DNA of 64,000 bases from Alphaproteobacteria bacterium (GCA_018821435.1 JAHJME010000034.1:1-64000); one strand, 5' to 3'. Numbered from the stretch's first letter, positions 48,216-57,028 are shown. Translations and numbers: made by a program. The notes: generated from the letters alone by a model not told the origin.

Positions 48216-49259
48216 TCAATGCGGCCAAGTGGCCAGAAGGGTCCGAAGCGCCGCCACCAGGGCCAATGGCTGGTCGATCATCACGTGGTGATGCGAATTG
48301 GGGATCTCGATCTCCATGACCTGGTCGTCGAAGAAGCTCTGCTCGCCCTTGGCCTTGCGCTCGATGATCCGGCTCTTGTCGCCGTACAGGTGGACCATCG
48401 GCACCGCCAGCCGCGGCATCACGGTCTGAGACATCCCCTCGCTGCGGTCCAGCTTCTCCCACATCTCGGGGTCGAACTTCCACGTCCACCCCTCGCCCGA
48501 GCCGTCCGGCAGGGGCGCCCGCTTCAGCGACCGCCGCGCGATGAAGTCGAGGACGTAGTGGTTCTCGGTGGGCTGGGGCGGCATCAGGCGGAACCGCGCC
48601 AGCGCCTGCTCCACGGTGGCGTAGACGCGGCTGGGGCGATCCGCCGACGGGATGTTGGCCAGCACCTCGCGGCGCTTGGCCTGGGCCTCCAGCACCTCGG
48701 GCGGCGGGCCGCCGAAGCCGGTGTCGACCAGCACGGCGGCGTGCATATGCTCAGGGTACTTGGCCGCCGCGAAGAACACCTGGCCCCCGCCGAACGAGTG
48801 GCCGATGTAGATCGGCTTGCGGCCGCCGTCGTAGAGGCCGGTCGCCCGCGACACCGCCTCGGCGTCGTCGGCGAAGTCGCGGAAGCGATAGGTCTCGCGC
48901 CACTCGGAATTGCCCATCCCGGCCAGCGACATCGAGGTCACCCGATAGTCCTTGGCCAGATAGGGCGCCAGCGGGCTCCACCAGTCGGCATGCGCGCTGT
49001 TGCCGTGCGCCAGCAGCAGGCCGGGCTTGCCCGGCTCGCCCCAGGTCAGGGTCTCGATCTTGGTGCCGTGCGAGGTGACGAACCCGCGCTCGGGCTCCTG
49101 GGCGATGGCCCACCGGAACCACGCCGGCGTCGGCGGCTCGGCGCCCGCGTACGGGGCCAGCGGCGCCCGGATCTCGGGCGGCAGGTTGTCGAAGTGGAAC
49201 GGCCGGTCGTCGTAGGCTTCCTTCGAAGAACCGGTCTTGTCTGTCGCGTCTTTGGCCAT
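48216..49259 (-). CDS. alpha/beta-hydrolase
   Basis: A 347-residue cytosolic hydrolase starting MAKDATDKTGSSKEAYDDRP. The oxyanion region is 'LLLAHGNSAHADWWSPLAPY', the nucleophile elbow 'YIGHSFGGGQVF', and the late His in 'EIPNSHHHVMIDQP'. A cap region of about 90 residues lies between the elbow and the late His. Longer in-frame frames upstream lack a ribosome site and read against the reversed strand. Substrate unknown. The gene to its left (47912) lies downstream on the same strand. Confidence 0.82.
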   Translation of the reverse strand: MAKDATDKTGSSKEAYDDRPFHFDNLPPEIRAPLAPYAGAEPPTPAWFRWAIAQEPERGFVTSHGTKIETLTWGEPGKPGLLLAHGNSAHADWWSPLAPYLAKDYRVTSMSLAGMGNSEWRETYRFRDFADDAEAVSRATGLYDGGRKPIYIGHSFGGGQVFFAAAKYPEHMHAAVLVDTGFGGPPPEVLEAQAKRREVLANIPSADRPSRVYATVEQALARFRLMPPQPTENHYVLDFIARRSLKRAPLPDGSGEGWTWKFDPEMWEKLDRSEGMSQTVMPRLAVPMVHLYGDKSRIIERKAKGEQSFFDDQVMEIEIPNSHHHVMIDQPLALVAALRTLLATWPH

Positions 49260-49404
49260 CGCCAACGGGTCTAACGGCCGTTTGAAAAATCGCAAGCAGA
49301 TACCCCGCCGCCGCTCGCCATCAAGGATCGCGTTGCTTTCGGCGCGGAGACGCTGCTGAAATCCGCGCCGGGGCGCTAGGGTCGGACCCAGCCGGGAGAA
49401 CGCC

Positions 49405-50352
49405 ATGCCTGCCGTCGCGCGGACCGCCTTGATCGCCGCCCTCTGTTGGGGCGGGACGGCCACGGCGCAGGTTCCGCGCGCCCCGGACGGACACCCCAGC
49501 CTGGAGGGCGTCTGGACCAACCGGTCGCTGACCACCCTGGAGCGCCGCCCGATCTTCAAGACCCTGGCGATCCCCGCGGCCCAGGCGAAGGCGTTCGAAA
49601 CCGCCGCCGACGGCCGCCCGCCGATCGCCGACGACGTGGGCCAGAAGGACACCGAGTGGTGGGAGCCGGGCGCGACCCTGGCCCGCATCGGCGGCGAGGC
49701 CCGCGCCTCCTGGATCGTCGAACCGGCCGACGGGCGGCTGCCCTACACCGAGGCCGGACTGAAGCGACTGGCCGCCGCCCAAGCCGCCGCCGACTTGAAT
49801 TTCGACGGCCCGGAGGTACGTCCCGGCCCCGAACGCTGCCTGACCGCTCTGGGCGGCATCACCGGCCCGCCGCTGCTGAACGGCAGCTACAACGCCCACC
49901 ACCAGATCGTGCAGACGAGGGACTATGTGGTCATCCATTCCGAGATGATCCACGACGTCCGCATCGTGCCTCTGACGCCGACCCCGCCGCTGCCCAAGGC
50001 GATGCGGCCCATCACCGGCGATCCCGCGGGGCGGTGGGAGGGCGACACCCTGGTCGTCGAGACCCGCGGCTTCCATCCCGTCGCGTCCTATCGCGTTCCG
50101 ACCCGCCTCTACCTGTCGCCGGACGCCCGCGTGACCGAGCGCTTCACCCGCATCTCGCCCAGCGAGATCCGCTACGACTTCGCCGTCGACGATCCGGTGA
50201 TGTTCAAGCAGGTCTGGCGCGCCGAGATGGTGCTGATACGGACCGCCGACCCGATCTACGAATACGCCTGCCACGAGGGAAACTACTCGCTGCCCGGCAT
50301 ACTGGCCGGCGGACGCCAGACGGCGCGCGAAGCGGCCGCGACGGCGCCCTAG
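49405..50352 (+). CDS. secreted hypothetical protein, paralogue of 26874-28013
   Basis: A 315-residue exported protein with a signal peptide (MPAVARTALIAALCWGGTATA). It shares the body of the 26874 gene: 'GPPLLNGSYNAHHQIVQTRD', 'SEMIHDVRIVPL', 'GRWEGDTLVVETRGF' and the closing 'IYEYACHEGNYSLPGILAGG'. It begins with 'DGHPSLEGVWTNRSLTTLER', a 'PDLxGxW' type opening common in this uncharacterised group. Function unknown, although two copies in one window suggest a common periplasmic task. Confidence 0.7.
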   Translation: MPAVARTALIAALCWGGTATAQVPRAPDGHPSLEGVWTNRSLTTLERRPIFKTLAIPAAQAKAFETAADGRPPIADDVGQKDTEWWEPGATLARIGGEARASWIVEPADGRLPYTEAGLKRLAAAQAAADLNFDGPEVRPGPERCLTALGGITGPPLLNGSYNAHHQIVQTRDYVVIHSEMIHDVRIVPLTPTPPLPKAMRPITGDPAGRWEGDTLVVETRGFHPVASYRVPTRLYLSPDARVTERFTRISPSEIRYDFAVDDPVMFKQVWRAEMVLIRTADPIYEYACHEGNYSLPGILAGGRQTAREAAATAP

Positions 50353-50407
50353 GCTTTCATTTTAGCCCCCGCATCCTAGGTTGGAGTCTCCGGCCGCGAG
50401 GGGACCC

Positions 50408-51481
50408 GTGGAAGAGCGCGAACTCGACGACCTGGTGGCCTTCCTGCCGCCGCTGCTGCAGGCGCTGGAGCGGCTGGGCTTCGTCGCGCGCTATCTGAAC
50501 CCGCAGGATTTCGAGGCGGTGATGGCCGCGATCGGCGCGCCGGACGCCGAGCTTCGCGCCCAGGTCCATCGGCTGGACGCCTGGCCGCCCGGTCTGGCCG
50601 AGATCCGCGCCGCGCTGATCGCCTCGGCCAGCGAAACCCTGGCCGCCTATGAAGGCCTGCGCGCCGCGCCTTCGGACCCCGACAGCCTGACCGCGATCTT
50701 CCGCGCCCTGCGCCATCTGCCCCGCGCCCAGGAAGCGCTTTATCCGCTGGCCCACGACCTGGCGCCCGTCAGCCGCGTCTTCCTGGACCCGGCGGTGCGC
50801 GAGAACGCCGGCCTGCTGCACCGGCTGTCCCACGCCGCGCCAAGTCCGGACACCGGCGTGCTGCACTACGACAACGCCCCGGACTCGCGCGGCGGCTTCT
50901 CGGCCTATGTGCCGGAGTACTACGACCCCGGCCGGCCTTGGCCCCTGGTGGTCGCCCTGCACGGCGGCGGCGGCAACGGCCGGTCGTTTCTCTGGAGCTG
51001 GCTGCGCGACGCCCGCAGCCGGGGCGCGATCGTGGTGGCGCCCACCGCCATCGGCCGCACCTGGGCGATCACCGGGGACGACCCCGACACCCCCAACCTC
51101 GGCCGGCTGCTGGGCTATGTGCGCGGGCGCTGGAACATCGACCCGACCCGTATCCTGCTGACCGGCATGAGCGACGGCGGCACGTTCTGCTACGTCTCCG
51201 GCCTGGAGCCCGCGTCGCCGTTCACCCACCTGGCGCCGGTCTCGGCGGCGTTCCACCCGATGCTGGCCAGCTTCGCCGATCCGGGGCGCCTGGCCGGCCT
51301 GCCGATCCACATCGTCCACGGCGCGCTGGACTGGATGTTCCCGGTCGACATGGCCCGCGAGGCCGCCCGCGACCTGGGCGCCGCCGGCGCGGCGGTGACC
51401 TACGTCGAGATCGACGACCTCAGCCATAGTTACCCTCGCGAGGCCAACGCCGCGATCCTCGACGGGCTGGAGGCCGGCTGA
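50408..51481 (+). CDS. alpha/beta-hydrolase, esterase/PHB-depolymerase-like
   Basis: A 357-residue protein from GTG 50408, preceded by GAGGGG. An N-terminal helical domain (1-140) precedes the hydrolase domain. 'WPLVVALHGGGGNGRSFLWS' is the oxyanion strand-turn, 'LLTGMSDGGTFCY' the nucleophile elbow, 'VHGALDWMFPV' carries the Asp, and 'DLSHSYPREAN' the His. The elbow lacks the usual first Gly-x-Ser-x-Gly spacing change, so the triad looks complete. It should hydrolyse an ester in the cytoplasm. The stop overlaps the next start by one base. Confidence 0.8.
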   Translation: MEERELDDLVAFLPPLLQALERLGFVARYLNPQDFEAVMAAIGAPDAELRAQVHRLDAWPPGLAEIRAALIASASETLAAYEGLRAAPSDPDSLTAIFRALRHLPRAQEALYPLAHDLAPVSRVFLDPAVRENAGLLHRLSHAAPSPDTGVLHYDNAPDSRGGFSAYVPEYYDPGRPWPLVVALHGGGGNGRSFLWSWLRDARSRGAIVVAPTAIGRTWAITGDDPDTPNLGRLLGYVRGRWNIDPTRILLTGMSDGGTFCYVSGLEPASPFTHLAPVSAAFHPMLASFADPGRLAGLPIHIVHGALDWMFPVDMAREAARDLGAAGAAVTYVEIDDLSHSYPREANAAILDGLEAG

Positions 51482-51954
51482 TGGCCAAGGGCGAGGTGGC
51501 GATCGGCGCCTGTGTCTGCGGCGCGGTGCGGGTGGAGATCGGCGTCCCCGCCCGCTGGGCCTGGCACGACCATTCCGCCGCCAGCCGCCAGGCCCACGGC
51601 GCGGCCTACGCCACCTATGTGGGCAGCTGGCGCAGTCGCTTCCGGGTGCTGGACGGCGAGAAGCACATCACCCGCTTCGAGGACGAGGCCGCCGGCACGG
51701 CCCGCAGCTTCTGCGCCCGCTGCGGCACGCCCCTGTTCTACGAGCGCGCCAGCGCGCCCAAGATGGTGAATGTGCCGCGCGCCCTCTTCACCGCCCGCAC
51801 CGGCCGCGAGCCGCGCTACCACATGAACCTCGGCCAGCAAGCCGACTGGACCTACCTGGGCGAACCCCTGGCGCCGCTGAAGGGCTATCCCGGCGTGATG
51901 TGGGAACGGCCCAGCAGGAAGAAGAAGCGCGCCCCGCCCGATCCGATGTTCTGA
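51481..51954 (+). CDS. GFA family protein (Mss4-like zinc fold)
   Basis: A 157-residue protein with the zinc pairs of the GFA family: 'GACVCGAVRVEIG' near the start and 'SFCARCGTPLFYERA' in the middle. The family was named for glutathione-dependent formaldehyde-activating enzyme, but most members lack a proven activity. It is translationally linked to the preceding esterase through a one-base overlap, so both probably act on related small molecules. Confidence 0.85.
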   Translation: MAKGEVAIGACVCGAVRVEIGVPARWAWHDHSAASRQAHGAAYATYVGSWRSRFRVLDGEKHITRFEDEAAGTARSFCARCGTPLFYERASAPKMVNVPRALFTARTGREPRYHMNLGQQADWTYLGEPLAPLKGYPGVMWERPSRKKKRAPPDPMF

Positions 51955-51969
51955 ACCGAGCGCGTTGGA

Positions 51970-52051
51970 TCCGTACTCAATTCAACTGCAGAGAATTCAC
52001 CACCTTCCGCTCATCCCGGCGAAGGCCGGGATGAGCGGTATTGAGTACGGA
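51970..52051. repeat. nested inverted repeat with CATCCCGGCGAAGGCCGGGATG core
   Basis: The outer arms TCCGTACTCAAT (51970-51981) and ATTGAGTACGGA (52040-52051) enclose a 14-base perfect hairpin (52007-52020 with 52025-52038) with a GAAG loop. Such palindromic units are dispersed in Caulobacterales genomes. It sits between convergent genes. A further hairpin TCTCCTC/GAGGAGA (52061-52067, 52079-52085) follows and may terminate the minus-strand esterase. Confidence 0.75.
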
Positions 52052-52105
52052 GCTTTGCGTTCTCCTCTCCCTACGGGTGAGGAGACGGGCTGTGCGCCGC
52101 CGGCC

Positions 52106-53221
52106 CTACGGCGCGGCCCGCACCCCCCGCGCCGCATCGCCATTCATCTGCATCGTCACCGCCGACGCCGGACCGGTCGCAGGGCCTTCGAACACCAGCC
52201 GGATGTCCATGCCGTCGGCGAAGAAGCGGTCCGGCGCGCTGGCGCTCAGCGACATCGGCGGCCGGTCGGTGCGGGTGGCCCGCAGCTTCGCACCCTCCAC
52301 GGTCACGGTCATCGTCCGCTCCTCGGAGAACCGGTAGGTCCCGGCGTAGCGGCCCAGGACCTCCGGCGTCAGGGCGACGGGATCGGGAAAGTCGATCCGG
52401 GTCTTCCGGGGCAGCAGAGCGCCCAGGCCGGCGCGCGCCAGGGCCGGGTAGTAGGTCAGATGCTCTTCGCTCGCGAAGACCTGGCTGCGGGACTCGAAGC
52501 TTCGGTTGGCGGCCACGACGCGGGCGACGCGCCGCCCGCCGTCGATCATGTAGGGCGCCTCCGCCCCACCATAGGCCACGAACACCCGGCGCGGCGGACC
52601 GGCCCCGCGCCGTACGGCGGCCAGCCGCTCGATCACCTGCGGATCGGCCCACAGGGACGGGCTGGCGATCACATAGCCGGCGAAGGCGTCGGGTCGCCTG
52701 GTCAGCACATTGGCGGTGTAGATGCCCGCCAGCGAATGGCCCATCAGCACGGCGTTCCCCGGGTCGGCGGGATAGCGGGCCTCGATGAACGGCTTCAACT
52801 CCTCGACCAGGAAGGCGGTGAAGGCCTCCGCGCCGCCGCCCTTGGCCACCGTCCCGTCCGGCCGGGTCCCGGGGCCGAACAACAGGTCGAACTCGCGCGC
52901 GCCCTTGCCCGGCGGATAGCCCACCGTGACGACGTAGGCGGGCTGCATCGCATTGGTCCCGCCAAGTGTGGAGGCGATGGGACCAGCCATGCCGTAGCCG
53001 CCGTCCAGGATGTAGACGGCCGCCGCCTTCTGGCCGGGCAGCCAGGGCCGGGTGACCGGGCTCCACACATCGATCTGGAAGTCGCGCCCGACGCGCTCGG
53101 AATGCACGACCAGCCGCTCCGCGGCCGTCTGGGCGACCCCAATCGAGACGACCTTGAGCTCGGCGGCTGGAGCGGCTTGCGCCAGCGCGGCCAACAAGAA
53201 CGCGACAATGAGCACCCGCAC
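52106..53221 (-). CDS. secreted esterase, alpha/beta-hydrolase (Fes-like/esterase D group)
   Basis: A 371-residue exported hydrolase. GTG 53221 is favoured because AAGGGGG lies 5 bases upstream. Signal peptide MRVLIVAFLLAALAQAAPAA. The catalytic elbow is 'AVLMGHSLAGIYTANVL', and 'VYILDGGYGMAGPIAS' forms the oxyanion area. A C-terminal extension (about 290-371, 'YAGTYRFSEERTMTVTV') resembles DUF3471-like domains that often follow esterases. Two TTAC-N4-GTAA palindromes lie in its upstream region. Confidence 0.82.
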   Translation of the reverse strand: MRVLIVAFLLAALAQAAPAAELKVVSIGVAQTAAERLVVHSERVGRDFQIDVWSPVTRPWLPGQKAAAVYILDGGYGMAGPIASTLGGTNAMQPAYVVTVGYPPGKGAREFDLLFGPGTRPDGTVAKGGGAEAFTAFLVEELKPFIEARYPADPGNAVLMGHSLAGIYTANVLTRRPDAFAGYVIASPSLWADPQVIERLAAVRRGAGPPRRVFVAYGGAEAPYMIDGGRRVARVVAANRSFESRSQVFASEEHLTYYPALARAGLGALLPRKTRIDFPDPVALTPEVLGRYAGTYRFSEERTMTVTVEGAKLRATRTDRPPMSLSASAPDRFFADGMDIRLVFEGPATGPASAVTMQMNGDAARGVRAAP

Positions 53222-53244
53222 GGAAACCCCCTTCACAACCTCAA

Positions 53245-53256
53245 TTACAAATGTAA
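53245..53256. promoter_or_regulatory. TTAC-N4-GTAA palindrome 1
   Basis: TTACAAATGTAA in the AT-rich divergent region between the esterase (start 53221) and the membrane protein gene at 53335. The same TTAC-N4-GTAA form is repeated at 53294-53305. Two identical half-site pairs suggest the operator of a dimeric regulator. The regulator is unknown. Confidence 0.5.
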
Positions 53257-53293
53257 GAAATATTCGCCCTCAGGCCTTGCCGCAAGCAAAATA

Positions 53294-53305
53294 TTACGTC
53301 CGTAA
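53294..53305. promoter_or_regulatory. TTAC-N4-GTAA palindrome 2
   Basis: TTACGTCCGTAA, inside the longer perfect palindrome TATTACG-TC-CGTAATA (53292-53307). It is centred 49 bases from palindrome 1, between the divergent genes. See palindrome 1. Confidence 0.5.
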
Positions 53306-53334
53306 TACTCTCCGGAAAATGGAGAGCTGGCCGG

Positions 53335-53847
53335 ATGCGGGATATCGAGGCGCAGAAGCGACGATCGCTGCGAACGGGCCGGCGCGACGTCGTCTTCCAG
53401 AACGCCGGCCTGGTCGGCATCCTGCTGCTCCTTGTCTCGATCCCCGCCATCGACGTCTACCGGACCTGGGCGGGCGCCCGCGCGGAGAAGCAGGCCTGGG
53501 ACGTCCAGGGGCCGCCCTGCCCGGTCGTGGTCCATGCCGACCCCTCGGTTGTGGGCCACAAGGTCCCCAGGACCTTCACCTACAACAAGGTCCGCTTCAC
53601 CCGGCATCTGGGCGACGTCAGTTGCGCGGCGTTCCGCGAGGATGGGTTCATGAACCCCAAGTCCTACAGCGTCTGTCAGTTCAGCGGCCCCGGCGCGGTG
53701 ACGGTCGAGGCGGACGGCCGCCGCACCACCTTCCAGCCCGGCCCCGGCCGGCGCACCACCGTGACCGTCCACGACGGCCAGGCTTCCTGCGTCATCGCCG
53801 GCTGGTTCGCCCGCCGGCCGCGCGGCTACAAGATGACCGAGCCATAG
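53335..53847 (+). CDS. single-pass membrane protein of unknown function
   Basis: A 170-residue protein. A charged N-terminus (MRDIEAQKRRSLRTGRRDV) and one membrane span (about 24-41, 'AGLVGILLLLVSIPAIDVY') precede a periplasmic beta-rich domain with four Cys ('PPCPVVVHA', 'DVSCAAF', 'SVCQFSG', 'ASCVIAGW') that could form two disulfides. No family recognised. It is divergent from the esterase with shared palindromes. Confidence 0.65.
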   Translation: MRDIEAQKRRSLRTGRRDVVFQNAGLVGILLLLVSIPAIDVYRTWAGARAEKQAWDVQGPPCPVVVHADPSVVGHKVPRTFTYNKVRFTRHLGDVSCAAFREDGFMNPKSYSVCQFSGPGAVTVEADGRRTTFQPGPGRRTTVTVHDGQASCVIAGWFARRPRGYKMTEP

Positions 53848-53876
53848 CTGACACGATCTGTCTGCTTTGCCTGCTA

Positions 53877-53912
53877 GAGCGATCGACGGTTCGCTTGAAC
53901 CGTCGATCGCTC
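53877..53912. repeat. 16-base-pair perfect hairpin with GCTT loop
   Basis: GAGCGATCGACGGTTC (53877-53892) and its exact complement (53897-53912). A second inverted repeat AGACCATTCGTCG (53934-53946) / CGACGAATGGTCT (53970-53982) follows. The unit lies between the 53335 gene and the WYL regulator gene and has the look of a dispersed repeat. It could also serve as the WYL operator or as a terminator. Confidence 0.7.
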
Positions 53913-53933
53913 AAGACCTTTGCTAGGAAAAAT

Positions 53934-53982
53934 AGACCATTCGTCGTGCCGAGACTGAACCAACCTGAGCGACGAATGGTCT
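53934..53982. repeat. AGACCATTCGTCG inverted repeat upstream of WYL gene
   Basis: 13-base perfect arms (53934-53946 and 53970-53982) ending 11 bases before the WYL regulator start codon. The location fits an operator, but the arms are longer than most operators and may be part of a mobile-type repeat. Confidence 0.45.
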
Positions 53983-53993
53983 AGGCTCCGCCC

Positions 53994-54965
53994 ATGCGCG
54001 CCAGCCGACTGCTCTCGATCCTGCTGCTGCTCCAAACCCGAGGACGGATGACCGCCCAGGCGCTGGCCGACGAGTTCGAGACCTCGATCCGCACCATCTA
54101 CCGCGACATCGACCACCTGAGCGCCGCCGGCGTGCCGGTCTACGCCGACCGGGGCCGCAGCGGCGGCTTCCAGCTGCTGGAGGGCTACCGCACCCGGCTG
54201 ACCGGCCTGAGCCCCGCCGAGGCCGAGACGCTGTTCCTGTCGGGCCTGCCCGGCGCCGCGGCCGACCTGGGCCTGGGCGACGCCATGGCCGCGGCCCAGC
54301 TCAAGCTGCTGGCCGCCCTGCCCGCCGAGGGGCGGATCGGCGCGGCGCGGATCGGCAGCCGCTTCCACCTGGATCCCATCGGCTGGTACCGCAATGCCGA
54401 GCACACCGAGGTGCTGCCGGCCCTGGCCGAGGCCGTCTGGACCGCGCGGCGCATCCGCATCCGCTACGACGCCTGGACCGGCGTCACCGAGCGCGAGCTG
54501 GAGCCCCTGGGCTTGGCCCTGAAGGCGGGGGTCTGGTACGTCGTCGCCCAGGCTGGCGGCAAACCCCGGACCTACCGCGTCTCCAATATCCAGGCGCTGG
54601 AGCTGGCGCCCGAGACCTTCGAGCGCCCCGCCGCCTTCGACCTGCCCGCCTACTGGCAAGCCTGGGTCCGCGACTTCGAGGCGCGCCTCTACAAGGGCGA
54701 GGCGACGCTGCGGCTGTCGCCCGCCGGCCTCAAGGCGATCTGCAATATCAGCCCGGCGGCCGAGCGCGCGGCCCGCGCCGCCACGGACGTCGACGCCGCC
54801 GGCTGGGCCCGTGTCGTCGTCCCCATCGAGTCCATCGAGAACGCGGCCTCGGACTTTCTCAAGCTGGGCGCCGACGCCGAGGTGCTGGCCCCGCCCGACC
54901 TGCGAGCCCGGATGGGCGAGATCGCCGGCCGCCTGAAGGCGATCTACGCCGCAGAGGGCGCCTAG
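53994..54965 (+). CDS. WYL-domain transcriptional regulator
   Basis: A 323-residue protein. The N-terminal HTH ('LLSILLLLQTRGRMTAQALA', 'FETSIRTIYRDIDHLSAAGV') is of the DeoR/YafY type. A middle domain leads to the WYL segment ('LGLALKAGVWYVVAQAGGKP') with a C-terminal extension. WYL proteins sense nucleic-acid or other ligands and often act as repressors. No obvious target beyond itself. Two inverted repeats lie directly upstream. The next gene is convergent and overlaps by 4 bases. Confidence 0.87.
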   Translation: MRASRLLSILLLLQTRGRMTAQALADEFETSIRTIYRDIDHLSAAGVPVYADRGRSGGFQLLEGYRTRLTGLSPAEAETLFLSGLPGAAADLGLGDAMAAAQLKLLAALPAEGRIGAARIGSRFHLDPIGWYRNAEHTEVLPALAEAVWTARRIRIRYDAWTGVTERELEPLGLALKAGVWYVVAQAGGKPRTYRVSNIQALELAPETFERPAAFDLPAYWQAWVRDFEARLYKGEATLRLSPAGLKAICNISPAAERAARAATDVDAAGWARVVVPIESIENAASDFLKLGADAEVLAPPDLRARMGEIAGRLKAIYAAEGA

Positions 54966-55474
54966 CCCGCGACCGCCTCGCCCGGCTGCACGCCGGCCGG
55001 ACAGGCGCCGATCCATTTGGCCTTGGCGGTGACATCGCTGCCTTCGCGGCTGCCGTCGGCTTTGACCAGATAGATGCCGACGGTCATGTCGTAGGCTGTC
55101 TCCGACCCCGTCATCGTGATGGTTGCATCGGTCTTCAGCCCGCCCGCCTGTTCGCAGACGGCGTGAACCTTCAGGCCGCTCGGCCTGGCCGCGCGCTCGG
55201 TCTTGCAGCCGGGGGTCTCGCGGGTCAGCATCTCGCGGACCTCGGCGTCCACCTCGGCGCCGGTGCAGTGGCGGGTGGTCTCGACCTCGCCGTCGTCGGT
55301 TCTCACCACCTCCCAGAGGCCCGCCCGCATTCGCGGCAGGCCGTCGTCGCCCAGGGTCAGGCCCGCCGGCGCCACGGCCGCGACGTCGACGCCCTGCGGC
55401 GCCTCGGCGGTCTCGGGCTTGCTGCACGCGGCCAGCGAGACCAGGGCGACGAGGGCGAGGGGCGTCAGGCGCAT
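54962..55474 (-). CDS. DUF3617 lipoprotein
   Basis: A 170-residue lipoprotein with lipobox 'VSLAACSKPE' (Cys17). The body follows the DUF3617 pattern: 'RAGLWEVVRTDDGEVETTRH' then Cys ('HCTGAEVD'), 'TPGCKTERAARPSGLKVHAV', Cys in 'VCEQAGG', and 'ATITMTGSETAYDMTVGI'. The conserved Cys pairs suggest disulfides. Function unknown. It is convergent with the WYL gene. Confidence 0.82.
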   Translation of the reverse strand: MRLTPLALVALVSLAACSKPETAEAPQGVDVAAVAPAGLTLGDDGLPRMRAGLWEVVRTDDGEVETTRHCTGAEVDAEVREMLTRETPGCKTERAARPSGLKVHAVCEQAGGLKTDATITMTGSETAYDMTVGIYLVKADGSREGSDVTAKAKWIGACPAGVQPGEAVAG

Positions 55475-55575
55475 GAGGGCGGCTCTCCAGAAATCGGCGA
55501 GCGCTCATGAAACGACTCCCGCCGCGCGGCCATCCCCACGCGACGAACGGGGACTCCGTGCGACGAACGCGCGGG

Positions 55576-56937
55576 CTATTTCCCGCCGATCAGCGTCAGC
55601 GCCTTCTGCCGCCCATCCAGGTAATGCACCTGCTTGCCGTCGTAGAAGGCGTCTTCCTCGGTGCGGAACTGCACCTCCTGGCCGCCCCACTCCGGCACCG
55701 ACGCGAAGGCCGAGAGCTCGATGGACCAGGCGGTGTCGGCGTGGACCTTGAACTCGCCGTGCGGCACGCCGTTCTGGTTGTCCCACATGCCCAGCGCCGG
55801 CCCGGCGCCGTGGCCGTGGTAGCCCAGCGGGTGGGAATAGATCGACGGCTTCAGCCCCTTGGCGATGGCCTTGGCGCGGGCGACCGCCAGCACGGCGTTG
55901 CCCGTCTCGCCCACCTTGAACGACGAGGTCAGGGCGTCCTGGATCCCGTTCGCCGCCGCCAGGCCCGCGCTGAGCCCCGCCGGCGCCGCCGTCTCGCCGT
56001 CCTTCAGCACATAGGCCAGGTGCTGGGTGTCGGTGTTGAGCCGCAGGTAGGTGATGCCGAAGTCGCACCACAGCAGGTCGCCCTTCTGGATGACCGTGTC
56101 GCCCTCCAGCAGGTCCTTCACGCCCTGGCGCGTCACGCCCACCGACGGGTGGAACCAGGTGTCGACGCCCAGGCGCGCCAGCCGCTCGCGGTAGAACCAG
56201 ACCACGTCGTCCGTGGTGGTCACCCCCGGCTTGATGGTCTTGGACGAGAAGCCCTCGGCCAGCACCGCGTGCGCCAGCCGCACGATGCCGGCGTAGTATT
56301 TCATCTCCAGCGGCGTGCGGGTCTCCAGCCAGCCGATCGACAGGCCCTCGCCCGACACCAGCCGCCCGCGCAGCTCGGGCGACAGCGCCGCGACCATCTC
56401 GGTGTGCTGGCTCAGCGTGATGCCGTCGCCGAAGGCGCTGAGCGACGAGGTGTTCACCGCGATCTTCCTCGGGTTCTTCGCCGCGATGGTGTCGGCCAGC
56501 GCCTTCCACTGGTCGGGCTGCGCGTCGGGATTCCAGACCGGCTTGAACAGGCCGCCCAGGCCGTAGCGGCTGACCGTCAGCCGCTCGACCGGCTTGCCGC
56601 CGCCCGGATCGAAGAACACCAGGATCGTGCGCCGCCGCGCGCGCAGGCTCTCGGCGTCCAGCATGGTCGCCACCACCGGGTCTTCCAGATACTCGCGGGC
56701 CACCAGCACCCACATGTCGATCCCCTGCTCGCGCATCAGCTTGGGGATCACCGTCTCCAGCCGGTCGGCCAGGATGGCGTCCACCACCTTGGCCCGATCG
56801 CGCTGCGTCAGCACCGGCGGCAGGGCGGGATGGGCCTGTTCGGTCTCGCTCAGCGGCAGGACGGGCGGCGCGGCGGCGTGGGCGGCGGTGGCCAGTGACG
56901 CGGCCATCACGGCGGCGGCGGCGAATGTCGATTTCAT
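55576..56937 (-). CDS. exported M24 family peptidase (Xaa-Pro aminopeptidase-like)
   Basis: A 453-residue protein with a signal peptide (MKSTFAAAAVMAASLATAAHA). The N-terminal domain is creatinase-like ('LRARRRTILVFFDPGGGKPV'). The C-terminal pita-bread fold shows the metal ligands: Asp in 'DLLWCDFGITYL' and 'NTDTQHLAY', His in 'HPLGYHGHGAG', and Glu in 'AWSIELSAF' and 'GGQEVQFRTEED'. It should release N-terminal residues before proline in the periplasm. It is divergent from the CHAT gene, with about 91 bases between starts. Confidence 0.88.
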   Translation of the reverse strand: MKSTFAAAAVMAASLATAAHAAAPPVLPLSETEQAHPALPPVLTQRDRAKVVDAILADRLETVIPKLMREQGIDMWVLVAREYLEDPVVATMLDAESLRARRRTILVFFDPGGGKPVERLTVSRYGLGGLFKPVWNPDAQPDQWKALADTIAAKNPRKIAVNTSSLSAFGDGITLSQHTEMVAALSPELRGRLVSGEGLSIGWLETRTPLEMKYYAGIVRLAHAVLAEGFSSKTIKPGVTTTDDVVWFYRERLARLGVDTWFHPSVGVTRQGVKDLLEGDTVIQKGDLLWCDFGITYLRLNTDTQHLAYVLKDGETAAPAGLSAGLAAANGIQDALTSSFKVGETGNAVLAVARAKAIAKGLKPSIYSHPLGYHGHGAGPALGMWDNQNGVPHGEFKVHADTAWSIELSAFASVPEWGGQEVQFRTEEDAFYDGKQVHYLDGRQKALTLIGGK

Positions 56938-57028
56938 GCGGTTCCCCAGGGATTGCCCCATGACTAGCAAGCCCCGCGCGCCGCGCAACGCCTCTCCCGG
57001 TGTTTCCATCCCGTGCTAAGCGGGGGAC

